Shown: positions 33,809 to 47,300, counted from the first letter of the stretch. The stretch: DNA of 64,000 bases from Marchantia polymorpha subsp. ruderalis (GCA_037833965.1 AP031351.1:25866501-25930500), one strand, 5' to 3'. A program made the numbers and translations. The notes: generated by a model not told the origin, from the sequence alone.

Positions 33809-33924
33809 TGTGACATTTGAGTGTGTACTCTCTCGCGCCTTATATGTGTGTATGTGTGTGCGTATGTGTATGTGAGTAGCATGTCAGCGATGTAGAGTGT
33901 ATGGCGATATGTATTCGCACGACA
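33809..33924 (+). repeat. Extra partial LTR (block A') downstream of the 3' LTR
   Basis: Copy of block A (33,395-33,510), TGTGACATTTG to GCACGACA, with one visible substitution (CGCGCC for CGCGCT). It is joined to the end of block B through the dinucleotide GT, as in an LTR-LTR junction. It is followed at once by ACCG, the putative target duplication. Confidence 0.9.
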
Positions 33925-33928
33925 ACCG

Positions 33929-34620
33929 TCCTCATTTGACTTATCGAATCCAGTTTGCCACCAAGTCCCGTAGAGCTCCGTCGGAGCAAGGCGGGCAAGC
34001 AAGCGAGCAAGCAAAGAAGGAAGTAGATGGAGGAAAGTTGGAAGAGGAGCGATTGATTTACTTATTGATTGATTGTTTGATCGATCGATCGTTTGACACA
34101 CTGACTAGCTCACTGTCGGATTGATTGACGAAGTAAATTTGCAAGGCTCACGCAAGCAGGGCTTTCATTTCGGAGACTTAGAGTAGGAAGGAAGTACCTG
34201 CGTAGTACGTCCTACGACATTGTGATCGGAAGGTGGAAGAATTTTGGATGTGGGTGATCATATTTGTCTTGATACTCTCTCCGCGCGGTGAAGAATCTAA
34301 TCAACGAAATTATCCATTCGATGGATGGAACATGATGGCTTCCACTAGCGCTGCCCCTTCCGGTTTTTTAGTAGCAGGTCAAGCAGTTCGCTGGTTCGTT
34401 CATATGAGGAGAGATTTTGTTTGCGAGGATGATATTTCTTGAATTCTAGAGGTCGAGACTGACTTTTTTGCAAGGAGTATCTTGTACAAGAACACGTATT
34501 AGAACTCACCGATGGTGTGCCATCGGTGGGATCCCAACGGATAAAACAAAACTTGATAGGTACCATCAAGCAGTTTACGTTCACCTGGGGTCCCATATAG
34601 TAAATTCATATGATGTTACA
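33929..34620. other. Right flank of the gypsy insertion; no gene recognised
   Basis: A GC-richer stretch with CAAG-type, ATTG-type and ATCG-type simple repeats (about 33,990-34,095), then a perfect hairpin CACCGATGG-TGTG-CCATCGGTG at 34,507-34,528 and the inverted boundary motif at 34,539-34,581. A small open frame at 34,233-34,442 has no recognised features. Confidence 0.5.
34539..34581 (-). repeat. Dispersed boundary motif, copy 2 (inverted)
   Basis: On the minus strand it reads AACGTAAACTGCTTGATGG, TACCTATCAAGTTTTGTTTT and ATCC, closely matching copy 1. It marks the start of the A+T-rich island to its right. Confidence 0.75.
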
Positions 34621-35519
34621 TCAAATACATTTTTTTAAGTCAATAAATTGATATTTCTCTAAATAATCATTAATTTTTTTACATTTTAAATTTTGGAATA
34701 ATTTTCAACTAATCCATAATCATTTTAAATCATCATGAAAAACAATTTTTTAAGTTTTGTTAAGCAAAAATTATTAATTTTTATTTTAAGACAATCAAGG
34801 TTGAAAATGATAAGTTTGAAAGTCTTATATTTTTGGTTTATTGAATTTCTTTAATAATTTTTACTTTTATGTAAATACAATCTTGTTGTACTCATAGTTT
34901 CTTTATCTTCAAGAACATTTCATCCATACTTTGCAGATATGGTTAAGTTTGTATTGAATATTTTTATCTTGAAGACGTCAAGTAAGATGTAATTCTTTTT
35001 ACCATATTTTTCACGAACATGTATATGTATGTCAAATATTCAGTGCTTTGAGAAACCGTACTTTATTTTTGATAATAAGAAAAATAAATTATTATAATGT
35101 ATCGATTAAATTTTTCCCATATTTATAATTTTCAGAATAAAAAAATAGTTGTAATATTTTGAATGAATTATTTTTCAATTTTTTTATTCTTATTGCTTGA
35201 TTTCAGTAAGATTAATAAATTAAATTTTTAGTATAGTGAGTTTAATTTTTTTAAGTAAAAAACTTAAGATATTTTCTATCTCTCTCCAAAAATGTGTTCA
35301 AAATAACAATGTATGTGAAGACATATTGTAAAAGTAATGAGAAGAAAAGTAATTGTAGAGATTTAATAAAAATTTGTGATGTATGGTTTAGCACTTATAA
35401 ATAATATTTTAAAATCTTAAAATCAATTACATCTACAGGTTTGTTATTTAAAGAATTATTCTGTTTCAAATACTATGAAGTTGGGACTCAAAATCGGCAT
35501 GGAAAATGTAGCAACGAAA

Positions 35520-35566
<47 letters not shown>

Positions 35567-37140
35567 TTATATATATATAATTTATATAAATATGTAATCT
35601 TTTCAAACAAGTTTAGAGAAGATTTTATACTTTTTTGATTTAGACTTGAATCATATTTTTTATGTAGATACTTTAAAAGCACCAACCAATGTATCTAATC
35701 TAAAAGTTTAAAATAATAATGCAGTAAGTCTTTGAGATGAAATACAAATCCAGTTTTCACTTTTGATGTTCTATATTAGATTCACGAATCTACACTAAAT
35801 TGAGGGTTGCTAAAATTAAAACTAATTTTTTTACACGTTAAGTTAACTAAAGATCTTCACACATATAATGTGGGGTTTGAGATAAATATAATCAACGTTA
35901 TATGATATACTAAGTTGTTATCAAATATTAATAGAAAATATCATTTTAATCCAAAACCTTTGAATCATGGGTAATTAATTCATTATATACATCTGTCGAT
36001 CTACGTTGTATTACACATAGATTTTTTAATCTGATCCATGATTGGATGATTTCTGAAACAAATCATCATAAAATTAGCATGTATAATGATATTTTAATGT
36101 ATGAAAAATACATTAGAGAATAAAACATAATCCACTTTCATGATAACGATCAAATTTTGAAGTATACTTGATTAGATTTATTTTACAAGGGAAAAATGTA
36201 TAATAAATGTTCTGGTATAATTTATTTACGTCCATTTTTCTAAATGGTATTTTTTTTATTGCGATATATCACTAAGAACTTACAAAATTTAGTTTTTGAA
36301 TAAATACTTATAAACGAATCACAAGTTTCTAATAATTGAGAAGATATAATATAGATTGTACATTCCATTCAATTCTCACTGTAAGAAAAAATGACACTTG
36401 AAGGTTCATAATTTTTCTGTAAAGTTTATATATGTTACATAAGTTAGTATACTTCTTTGAAATTTAAAGGTTTGACCATATCATGAAATCAGTAACATAT
36501 TTGAATCATTGCCAAAAAAAAATTAGTAAAAATGGGATTTTTTGGGTAAATTTCAGAAAACTTACTTCTTAGCTGAAAACACATATCTTCATCTTAATTT
36601 TTTATGAATTAACGAGTTAGTGCCTTTGAATAGCACTGAAAAAGACGTCAACAATAAGCTTGCAAGAATGAGGTGGTAAGTGACAGAGCCATGCTTTGTC
36701 TTTCTGTTTGACTATAGTACATCCAAAAGAAAAATGTTATGCCATTCTATCTCCCTATATTACATGCCACACCATCCTAATACCTCTATAAGGAGAAAAT
36801 TGATTTTGTTTGTAACTAGAGTATAATAAGATAAAACAATCAGAAAGAATTATTAATATGTAGTATATATAACTGTAATATCAGACAAGACGTCACTTGA
36901 CTAGGATTGAACGATTCAAATTCAGTCTTCATTTCCATTTAAGATATACATCTTCGCATTCAAGTTTATATCACTAATTAGAAGATTTGAGAACATAACT
37001 TTTGACAAAGATACGACGGAGAAATGATATGAAGGTTGGGTCTTCACGGCGGACGGACGACGGAGTCAATATGTGAGGGAATTTATAAACAAGTAGTTTA
37101 ATGCATGGCGAAAAATTGAATAGAAGGCCTTAATCTAAGC
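34620..37140. other. A+T-rich island without genes
   Basis: Very A+T-rich DNA with homopolymer runs and a TA microsatellite at about 35,522-35,561. The open frames here are short and composition-driven. I see no transposon protein motif. Confidence 0.6.
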
Positions 37141-38808
37141 GAAAAGGTGGTTAAGGCCTTAATAGTTTCCTCACTTAAATTAAGGACTTAACACAAAGAC
37201 CGTGAGCTCATCAATGTAAGACATACTCGCCGACGGAGAATGGCTGTCTTTCCAGAGTCGAGCCTCCATGGACGAACCCCATCGACGTTTTGGCCCAGAA
37301 GCTCCATTTTGCCGCTTCCGACTATAATCGAATTCTTCGGTTCTTTGCATCTCACTTCTTGCGGCTGGAACGTTACCCTCTTCTTCTTTGATGTCCACTT
37401 CTGTGCACCGTTCTATGACTTAGCAAATTTTTCGAGGATCTGCACTCAAGCTGATGTTATATACTTGAGACAAATCTGTCATCTGGAAGTGCCCACTAAT
37501 TTGATCATGTTTGGCGATTCTTGATATGGCTTCGGGGTTGAGTATGAACAAAATCTAGCGAAACGAGAATTGCCTTCGATGTCTCACGATATGATCTCTG
37601 TAATAGAATCTTTCATAAACGCAAATGAGGAGATCTTTCGAAGTTTGATCACGTCATCCACCGACTATTTACAACAAGAAACATCGCCAAATTCGTTCCT
37701 CGAGATGGTGAGGGAACCCAGTAATATAGAGAGAAGGATGGGAAGACCCACCCAATCAAGTCTTACAACAGGGTTGAAATCAAACAGGTGGTACGATTAG
37801 AAAAAAAGTCGGAGTCCCTAGACACAATGTGCTTATCTGCCTCGATATCTGAAGGCTTCTTTCCGGGGAAAAAAATGACGAAGCACCCTCCCCGAGCATG
37901 AGCATGAGGATCTATCGAGGTTCGAACTTGAACGAAGCTAAGAGGGTGGGTGGACCACACGTTAGCATGATGAACCTTTTGGTGGTGGTGCGCAAGAACT
38001 TTCGCCCTGGGAGCCACAGGAAGCTCAAGAACCTGCCAACTTGTCACAACGTGTTGTCCGGGGAGTGTAATAATCGCACGACTGTACGATGCAGTATAAA
38101 ATGTGGATGCCAAGTATGTTCCGAGCCACTTGTCTCTTTTGCGGCATGAAGAAGCAGAAGCAGGCCTGAAAAGCAAACGCAGGGCCGAGTTTCGTGAACT
38201 TTCGTCCGCAATTCGGTGCGCACGTGTATGCGAGTATGACGACGGTAAGGTCTGTGCAGCGGTCGGCCGATGACATCCCGGAGCCTTTGGAGCCGCCATC
38301 AAATCTTTTCATCATATTTGGAGGTTCGGTAGTAGGTATTGGTTATTTAAGGGCCAGAGCAGGGCACTTTGGAGGTGTCAGTCCCACATATGCAATGTGA
38401 CCAGCAGCGACTTGTGATTAGCGAGAGAAAATTTGCGAGCGTCGTCGTTCCGGACGGAGAGACGCCAGTTCGTGCCCTTTTTCTTGTTTACCTGGCGACG
38501 ATAGTGCTCGAGAGAGAAGGGCTTCCTCTGAGCTCGCGTGGGGAGAACGAATTGGACTCTGTTGTGCTGGGGCGGTGATTTCGGAGTGGGTGCCGGACGT
38601 TCACGGTGAAGAGATATCGGGGTTCTCGTTGCTGGATAGATTTGCGCACAATTGAGGAGCTTTTGCTGAGTTGAAAAATGTGGAAGCATCGAAGAGTGAT
38701 CGCTGGAGCGAAAGCATAGTGATGAGTTGTGGGAAGTGGAGTGATTTTGATTAGGGTTGAAGAGGGCAAGTGTGGGGGCTCGGGAACCCTAGTGGGCCTT
38801 TGGAAGGA
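37141..38808. other. Region upstream of the mitochondrial carrier; weak hypothetical ORFs only
   Basis: Base composition returns to gene-like values. Open frames exist on both strands (for example minus 37,180-37,398, plus 37,570-37,800 and minus 37,763-38,302) but none shows a family motif. The last ~400 bases, with GAG/GTG-rich composition, are probably the promoter and 5' UTR of the carrier gene. Confidence 0.4.
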
Positions 38809-41800
38809 ATGCAAACAGAAGCAGCAACATCAGGGGAAACCAGGATTCATGCGGAGGTTGGAGGATTGGTTGGGCAGAGAGTTGCGGCAACATTGGCATC
38901 CACCGTGGCGTCAGGAGAATCCTCGCGAGCTCCCGATGAAGGGGCAGTCGGAAGCAGCACTCCAACGATAGCTGAAGCCACAGCTTCTGCCCATCAGACC
39001 ATGCGCCAGACCCAGATAGGCACCGGGAGTCAGCTGTTAGCGGGGGGTGTCGCGGGCGCCGTCAGCAAAACTTGCACAGCCCCCCTAGCCCGTCTGACAA
39101 TCCTGTTTCAGGTATGGTTATCCATTTTGGATGTAATGTTACATCCGGTGTATGGGTGTGTGTGTGCCAGTCCGAACATTGTCCGTGTTCCTATCTCCAG
39201 AGCATCGCAACTGGGGTTCATCTGTTCCTTGTTTTCCTTCCTTGGACCGTATGTTTTTTTGTTCCTTCCCGCATTCGAATGTACACCTCTAGATGAGCTT
39301 CAGGTCCATCCATACTTCCGCGGTCAGATCTTCGCAACTTTTGATATTGGTCGTGCATATGCTAAGGGCTTGAAACTCAAGGTCAGGTCCGAGAAGGCTC
39401 GTGTTTCATACTGGCGTTATCATTTTTTGTCGAATAGGTTCTTTTGGACGTTGAAGTCTTTATAATGTTGTTTTGGCTTCGATTTCGCTTTCGTGTTCTG
39501 TAAGCTTACTGGGAGTTATGGACCCTATGTTTGATGGTTGCTCTGAACTTGTTTGATGGTTGGGATAAAGTAGATAAGGGTGGGAGGCATAACTGAAATA
39601 ACATAGTAACTTTTATGTACGTTGTTTGAATTCTCATAGAACGGGATGCTTTTTTTTCCAGTGTAAGCAATGACATTTTTTCGTCGCAGGTACAAGGCAT
39701 GAATGCGAATGGGGAAAAGTTAAGTCGTCCGCGGATTCTTAAAGAAGCTTCGAGGATAGTCCGCGAAGAAGGATTCAGAGCTTTTTGGAAAGGGAATGGA
39801 GTAACTATTGTTCATCGACTGCCATATTCATCTGTCAACTTTTTTGCGTATGAGAAATATAAGATGGTGAGTAAAGGTGGATTGGTAGACAATAATCATG
39901 AATTTCCCTTCTTATCGTCACGAGTTAGTTAAGCACGAGGGTCAGCTTCATTCTTTTCCCGTTTGTATATGTACTCGTTTTCAAGTTGCATACAGGAACA
40001 TGTTTCCAGTAGCAAAATTGTTATAAAGGGGTAAGTCAGGACTTCGACCAAAGTGTAATAACATTATAGAACTGATGCATTCTATGGTGTTAGAACTAAA
40101 TATGCCGGAGTTGTGTTTTAACGTTTGCACACGCTTTAGTTTAATCGCTTCGTATTTTTTACGCAGTCCATACTTTAGACCCTTACATGGTCATTCTCTC
40201 CTGGCGTGGTCAAGTTTCACGTACCTTGTAACCTTCTGTTTCCTCAGCCTCTTGTTTCCTTATTCATTAATGGCACTCTAGAACATTGTAGGGATTAAAA
40301 CCTCCCTGCATTCTGTATCGACCCGCTGGGTAAGGAGTATTAAAGACCTCCAGTACGAAACGGTCTCTGGCCGTGGCCACAACCTGCCCTAGTAGTTTGA
40401 TGGGTAGCAATTTATGGAAAAGAAATAGTGAAGTCAAGTACTTGTATCCTTATCCCTTACCCTTAGATTCAAGCTTACAGATCCCTTTCTGGATACCATC
40501 TTGGTGCCTGCTGTCACTTCTCTTCCCGTTCCACTGATTTTCATTCTGCATCTGGTCTTTCCCGGATTGTTATCTGCACGTGTTTCGCAATTTGTTCTCC
40601 TATACAAACATCGACATTCTATATTTCTTCAGACTACTTAAATTCAGCAGAAGACGATTTTTCTTCATGTTCCTAAACCATTGGCACCTCTTTAATTTTC
40701 TGTCATAGGCCCGCCGCTCGTAATGAGTTCTCGTATACGATCTTGCTACATATACATTCTCTCAAAGAAGAAATGCTCAAGATTCACTGCGTGCGTCATA
40801 CTCATTTCATTAACGGTGGGACCGAAAATAGCTTAGATGCTACGGATGAGAAAATGGTCACGTATGTTCAGTACCTAGTACTACTCTTTTGCTTGTAAGG
40901 CTTTAACTTCAGGAATTTGAGTATGTCTAAACAGATACGAACAGAAATAACAAGGCCGTGTAGGGCATGCTCCTGCTACCAAGGTGCCAGCCTTTGTAGC
41001 AGGAGCATATCTGCATCAATTCACATGAGAGGAGCGCTTGTCTTGGAGCTGCTTATTGAAGTAGGTCTGTTCAAAAATCTGAAGTCAATTGGATTTGCCA
41101 GCTGTCCACTAACCCTTAGCAGTGTGCTTTTACCCATTTCAGTACCTGAGAAGCATGCTTGGTATCGAAGGAAAACAAGAGAGCTTAGGAGTTGGTATGG
41201 GGACAAGGCTCGTAGCTGGCGGAGCAGCGGGTATAACTGCAGCATCTTTGACCTACCCCTTGGATCTAGTCCGAACGCGCTTGGCTGCTCAGGTAAGATG
41301 CATCCGCTGACCGAATGATCATTCTGCTATCAGTTTTTGTTATTTGTGCGTCGGGAGTAACGTGCGGGACTGCAGGAGGCTTTTATTTTTTGCTGCTAGA
41401 AACTTATGAATTTCACTGTAGTTGATTGTTTATGTAATTCTTAAGTCGTTGCTCCTCTTGATCTTTTCTTCCGTTCGTTTGTCAGTGTAGTCCCACCTGG
41501 GTGTTTGTTTTCACCTCGGGCCTCAAATCCTAGATCTCTTTACCAGGGATCCGTTTGTTGACAGACAAGAGTGTCTACTTTTAACATTAGTTGGCGGGTC
41601 TTGTACCTGTGAGCACGATCGAGCAGTGGTTGACCAGTTTGCAGTTAGTGTTACCTGTTCTCTATACTGCTGCCACCTGTAGCCTTTGCTTCTGGTGTAT
41701 CATAAAGTTAAAGATTAACCTCCAGCTAAAATTGATTGGGAAAGTGTATCTATCAATGAAGACGCTTACTTTCACGAAAAGTATGATTTTTTCTTTTTCT

Positions 41801-44381
41801 ACGTAACTTGCTACACCGTGGAACCTTTTTAGAAATTTATCTGGATAGGCTGCAGTTATTCCATGTATATTGTTTTCAAAATTAAGATTGCTGATTGTTT
41901 TCCTCAAAAGATCTCGCTTGTTTTACAGGAAGGTTTCGTTTCCAAATTGCAAGGGTACCAGTTCTTACATTATTGGGACAAGATGTACTTCCACATCAAT
42001 TGGGCTTCATTTGGATGCAAGGGTAGGGATCAACAGAGTAGAAAAGCTGATTAATCCCCCTCTTTTCATGGTACAAGCGAGCTAGACGTTTATGCAGATA
42101 GTTCACCTTCCCCATCTCACCTTTTCAAGAGATGCAACTGGTTTGCATGTCTTGGCGACGAACATTCCGTGCCGCAGCTTGAGGTTGTCGTACAATGTAT
42201 AGTGCATGTAGTCTTTCATGCTTTTAACGTCTGTATCTGTTGAACGGAATGGTCGTTCTAGAGATGGAGAATTTCAGATTGACACGGTTTAACTATGAGT
42301 AGTCAGTTCATGATGAGATAATAAGAAAAGAGCTAATGTCTATTATATTTCGTCATTTTGCTGACGGAGATGTCGCGCTCCGACTTGAATCTCTACTTTC
42401 AAGTAGCATCTTGGGTGGACTTGTTTTACATACATCCACTACTGTATTGCCTGAAACCGAAGTGGAGAATTGGAGTTCAGGTTAAACCTGGATTGTTCCT
42501 TTGCCCTTTTCTAGACGATAGGAGCTTTTGTTACCTGAATGCGGCTCTTCAAGTTCTTCTGTGTTGTACTTCTTGGAAAGGACGTTGTATGCAGCTCATA
42601 GGATTGAATACTGGAAATGTGTAGTCAGTTAGCAGACACAAGGCCAACATATGAGGAAAGTTAAAGTGTGTGTCTGCGCTGCCATAGGAGTGTTTTGGAA
42701 ACACGGATATGAAGCCTCCCATACGATCGTCTTTTGCGTTTCATCTCAAAAGAGTTGTGGGCCCAGCGTTCGCAGGGGACGAATACGTATAGAATTAAAT
42801 ATGTTACTAGCTGCATGTAGGACTAGAGACTCTTTTCGGGCATGACATGTTGCGAAGGTCGTCTGGCTTATATGCATAGATAACTTTGGATTTAACGTAT
42901 TTATTTTATTTTTTCTTTTGATAAAAGGGGACTTGCCATGACTCAGTTGAATTGTGCTAGTTGTGGTGTCAATATATATCTATTGAGACGATCTGACCTT
43001 GATTACAAGTTAGTAACCATGGATCCTGACATGGTAACCATTTTGTGTAATTATTGATTACCTCATAGTTATCTGCAAAAACATCAGCCAGATTAAAGTC
43101 ATTTAGCTTTGAGTTAATCGCGTTTATTTGTTACCTGTGGAGCTTTACCCGCTCTTGCAGATCTTTTCTCCTCGTTCACCAAGTCTTTACGATGAATTTT
43201 TTCTTAACATATGTTGATTTCTGTGAATTGCTCAAATCCAGTTCTAAAATGTTGACTGGTCACTGTGTAGACAAATTCGATGTATTATAAGGGCATCTCG
43301 CATGCTTTGACGACTATATATAAGGAGGAGGGCGTAAGGGGACTTTACAAAGGCCTTGGCCCTACTCTAATGGTAAGATGCCATGAATGATAATGCTTTC
43401 CCATTCTTGATTACATTCACTGGCTTATGGCTAGTAGTCTTCGTCCTAAGGTCGGTTGGTTTCGGTTTTTTGACATGGTATTTGGTAATATATTAGCACT
43501 AAACATGTGGTTTCTGCTTTTATGAACCTTACGTACTTCTTACCTTGTGAGTTTGTGGAACTTCAGGGTGTTGGTCCAAATATTGCGATCAACTTTTGTG
43601 TTTACGAGACCTTGAAATCTCTATGGCTCCAGAGGAGGTACAAATTCACACGCGGCAACAGGGCGTGCATGCATTCTTGGGTAGAACTCGATGGTAGAAA
43701 ATTTTGGTTGTAAGCTGCAATTTCTATCAAGTCAGTGTTTGTGTACCAAGTCAAATGGCAAAAATTATATTCAGCAATTTTAGACCTGAAATAAATGACC
43801 AGTTTGTTTGGGATTGCAGGCCAGAGTCGTCTCCAGTCATGGTCAGTCTAGGTTGTGGGAGCCTGGCAGGGATCTGCTCGTCAACAGGTACTTGTAGTAA
43901 CCAAGTAATTCCTGCTGTTTACTTGTGTTCTTACTTACACTGATTTCCCTGTCTTTTAAGCTTGGAACTTCAGATCTTCTCTATACAGTCCTTGTCGAAT
44001 TGCGATCGAATTTAGGCCTGTCCAATCATTTAGTACGGTTTGTCGCTTGATTATATGTTGCAATGTAGTAGATTGTAAATATGGGGATGAGCCCGGTGAT
44101 GTGGATTTGGCCATAACAGGTCGTGCTATCTTTCCCTCGCAGCAACTTTTCCTATCGACCTTGTAAGGAGAAGAATGCAACTTGAAGGTGCAGGCGGAAA
44201 AGCTCCTGTATATAAGGATGGGCTTCCTGGCACGTTCGGTCACATCGTCAGAGTTGAAGGGTGGTTCGGTCTCTACAGGGGTATTGTGCCGGAGTATTAC
44301 AAAGTTATCCCAAGCGTGGGGATCGTATTTATGACTTACGAGTTCATAAAGCGAATTTTGCACCCTGACTTTTGGGAATAA
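38809..44381 (+). CDS. Mitochondrial carrier family (SLC25) protein
   Basis: Exons 38809-39111, 39690-39866, 41143-41292, 43271-43372, 43567-43637, 43820-43887 and 44143-44381 join in frame to 369 codons plus TAA. After a ~75-residue N-terminal extension come three repeats, each with the carrier signature PxDxxRxR or variant: APLARLTILFQ, YPLDLVRTRLA and FPIDLVRRRMQ. Repeat ends are also typical (GFRAFWKGNGVTIVHRLPYS, GVRGLYKGLGPTLM, GWFGLYRGIVPEYY). QLLAGGVAGAVSKTCTAPLA and IVHRLPYSSVNFFAYEKYK place it with the plant adenine-nucleotide/CoA-type carriers. The substrate cannot be fixed from sequence. I chose the ATG at 38,809 because the same frame further upstream lacks an ATG. Intron 2 contains an 18-bp-stem hairpin. 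Confidence 0.92.
40967..41008. repeat. Hairpin in carrier intron 2 (18-bp stem)
   Basis: ATGCTCCTGCTACCAAGG pairs with CCTTTGTAGCAGGAGCAT across a 6-nt loop, with one mismatch. It lies in the intron at 39,867-41,142. It resembles a short foldback; the arm length is near that of a small-RNA duplex, but the loop is small for a plant miRNA precursor. Confidence 0.7.
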
Positions 44382-47300
44382 ATCTTAGCATAGGAGACCA
44401 ACTTTTGTAACCGACTACTGATATCAACATTTATACGCGATTTAGAGCATGTAGAATGAGATCAATATGCCTAAGTTCTCATGAAATACAGGTCTAGGCT
44501 TTGGTGACGCACTCAATTATGTGTTGCGTCTAGCACTCTCAGTCACGTCATTCACCCAAAATCCCTTTTTCAGTAGTGTTTGAAGAGGTAGTAGTGGACG
44601 CTTGTCAATCATCATCGTCCTTCAGATTACGTTAAGCATATCTACCTTAGGTAGTACCTTCATCGCACCCTTTTATAGTCATTCGATGGTTTCTATAGGA
44701 CTTGGTCAGCCTCCTAAGCAAGTTTGTTGCTACGAAAGTCGGCTACATTTTGGACGGTTACCAGGTGAATTTTTGTCTCCGTAGGAAAGTTTGAAGTGGT
44801 CAACCTTTACTTCTCGAGAGTCGGTCTTACTCTTCCTTTGTGTGGAAATCATGATGCGTACCGCTAATGTCTAATTTAGTTGTAACGTATGTGAGATTTT
44901 GGCACCGTGAACATTGATATATCGTTTGGAATCTTCCTGTATCCTTTGTTTCCACAATGTTCACAGGAATCATTCGTTAGACATTGTCAGTAGTAGAGTG
45001 TGTTTAACAACGAGCTCTCCACACTAGTGCATTCTGCATATGTTCGAGCAGTGTTTTAGATCCACGGCTTATGAGTCAACATAACGAAACTTGAAGCAAT
45101 ATGGAAGGAATAAGGAATCTTTCATCAAACTTGTGGGAAGTTGTATCTTATGTTTACTACATTAGATCGCATTTGGTAGCTGCTCAAGCTCTCTGATCTC
45201 ATCTGTGTTTTCGACATAATGTGTTTGTAATATTTGGATCCATATGAACAAAGATTGTATCAGTATGGTGACACCATAATCAACTCAGTGCTTATTGTAA
45301 TGGTCCGTAATATTCAGTCGTGCACACTTTTCTTTGTAGTCGTCACCCACCTGTGGAAGGACATTGTCGTGGTTAGTCACGAGTTGTTGCTACATAGGAG
45401 TGGAAGTAGGCGCGTCGAAGGCCCTTATTCTGGAATGTGGCAGTCAGTTTGACCGGGAAAGAGAGTCAGAGAGATTATGGTTGAGGTTATAGGAACCAAA
45501 AGGGGACTTGACTCCAGTTTTGAGTTCATCTCTCTAGGTGCTCAGGTAATTGAGTATCACCCAAGATTGTGTGTGTTAGAATGCTATTCTGCGTAATACT
45601 GTTAGAAGTCCACTTTCCGAGTTGGCTTTCGAAGTTATATCAAGGCAGCGATGCAGGAAAACTAAATGATTCTGTTAGAGTAACTTGTTACACATAATTG
45701 GACTGAGTGGATAGGTAAAACAAAAGCAGATTCGGCATCAGGACTCGTCTTCGGTTCCAGCGTCGATGAGAGTACGATCATGGAGTGTTGGCAGTTGCAA
45801 ACCGCTGCAATCCGGAAAGGCGTCCATTGTTTCGGCATGTTAAAATTAGCCTACTATCCAACTATCTGTTCCGATGCTCTTTGATCTTTACTACAGCCTG
45901 ACAGGTATTGGAACTTTTTAAATGGTTTTCGTAGTATGAATACTGAGTTTGTTCGGTCACAATGAATAAGTTGTCAGAGTTTTATCTCGCCATGCTTTGC
46001 ATGGATTGTGTCATGCATACGCGGTGTTTAGTTCTGTCAATTGCTGCAATGAGTTCGATGCAGACGTACATGTCTCCTCCCTTCAGTTACACATATCATA
46101 ATCTTCTTTCTCGGGTAATCTTGATTACCTTCATCACACTGTCTTAAAAATCCTAGAGTACTTGTTGTGACCAATACATTCATTTATGTGTATGATGAAG
46201 CTTTTCTGTTGAATTGATTTCAGCTCTCTGATGGAATGTTAAAGGATATTTTCTGAATGTGAAACAAACATTCAAACTTGACAACATCAATACATAGATC
46301 GACTATCATTATATGGTTATTGACAACACTGTGACTGTCACCATTCATTTCTATATCCGCCTTACTCATTCAGTATAAAAGATGTAATTCTTTATGTAAA
46401 CTCATTCAGAATAGTTTTATTAGTCATCAAGTTAAATGAATGCATGTTGTGACTCTATATCGATTGTTCACAGCTTTAAAATTGAAAGTTTAGCTGAAAT
46501 TTTAACCACATTCTTGAACAGCTCATCGACTCATTTACATCAATTCGAACATAAGTAAGGGGTCTAAGCATATGCTATCTTTTCAATTTCTACCGAGAAG
46601 ATTTGCGCACAAATAATGAGTGCAATACTTTTGATACTCAATTATATCAAGTTTCTAAATAATTGAAAAATTTAATTTGTTTAAGAGCTTTGGCTCTTAA
46701 ACAAAATAGAAATACACACTACACATTTTCTTTGAACGGTTGAATGATACAAAATAATGTATATATTTTGAAACAAGTCAAAATAAGTACAATCTAATCA
46801 CTAAAGAACTATCAGTTTTTTGATCGATTATGACATCAAAGAATAATGAATTTTCGTCCATAATGGATTTTAGAATCAGAATTCTTCAAAATCTTTTAAA
46901 AATTATTCGAATGCTATGAAAATGTGGAAAATTATTTAAATGATCTTTCTCCATGTAAAATTTTTTTGCTGGATTTTTTCTCAAATATCAAGTACCGAAA
47001 CACTCATGTGTAGTTTTTGTATAATACTATTTTGGAAAAAGACTTCAACTAGGGTTCAAAGAAATATTTTTTTAATCTTTTCTCATAAATCATTGAATAA
47101 GTTCAAATTTTCGAACAAATCCAAGCCCCTTATTATATATAGCCAACGCTTTATTATTAATGTGTACATAGATGTTTGAAATAACAAAACTTAGCTACTT
47201 GTTATATATTTAAATCTCAAATCCTTAATCTTGTGCATAATGATGTATGATCAACATGTTTTAAATTTAAATTTTCCATATTGAGTTTTCTCTTTTTAAA

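Larger units (their letters stand above)
22495..33924 (+). mobile_element. Ty3/gypsy retrotransposon encoding a DNA methyltransferase and a PHD finger
   Basis: This 11.4-kb insertion lies between ACCG duplications. The order is partial LTR (block B, 22,495-22,788), self-complementary primer site (22,789-22,799), a 3.2-kb leader, Gag-protease-DNMT frame (26,019-29,882), RT-RNase H-integrase-PHD frame (29,726-33,223), a purine-rich tract (33,381-33,393), LTR (A-B, 33,395-33,806) and a second partial LTR (A', 33,809-33,924). RT before integrase makes it Ty3/gypsy. The two B blocks differ at 3 of 294 positions and the A blocks at 1 of 116, so it is young. Four in-frame stops interrupt the coding frames. 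DNMT-carrying retrotransposons have been reported in dinoflagellates and charophyte algae. I recall no land-plant example, but I could not search. Confidence 0.93.

Noticed and set aside
35441-35685. Open frames with poly-Tyr/Ile stretches on both strands
   Set aside because: They are translations of the TA microsatellite in an A+T-rich island.
37763-38302. Minus-strand open frame of 179 codons
   Set aside because: No recognisable domain; overlaps frames of similar length on the other strand. Too weak to call a gene.
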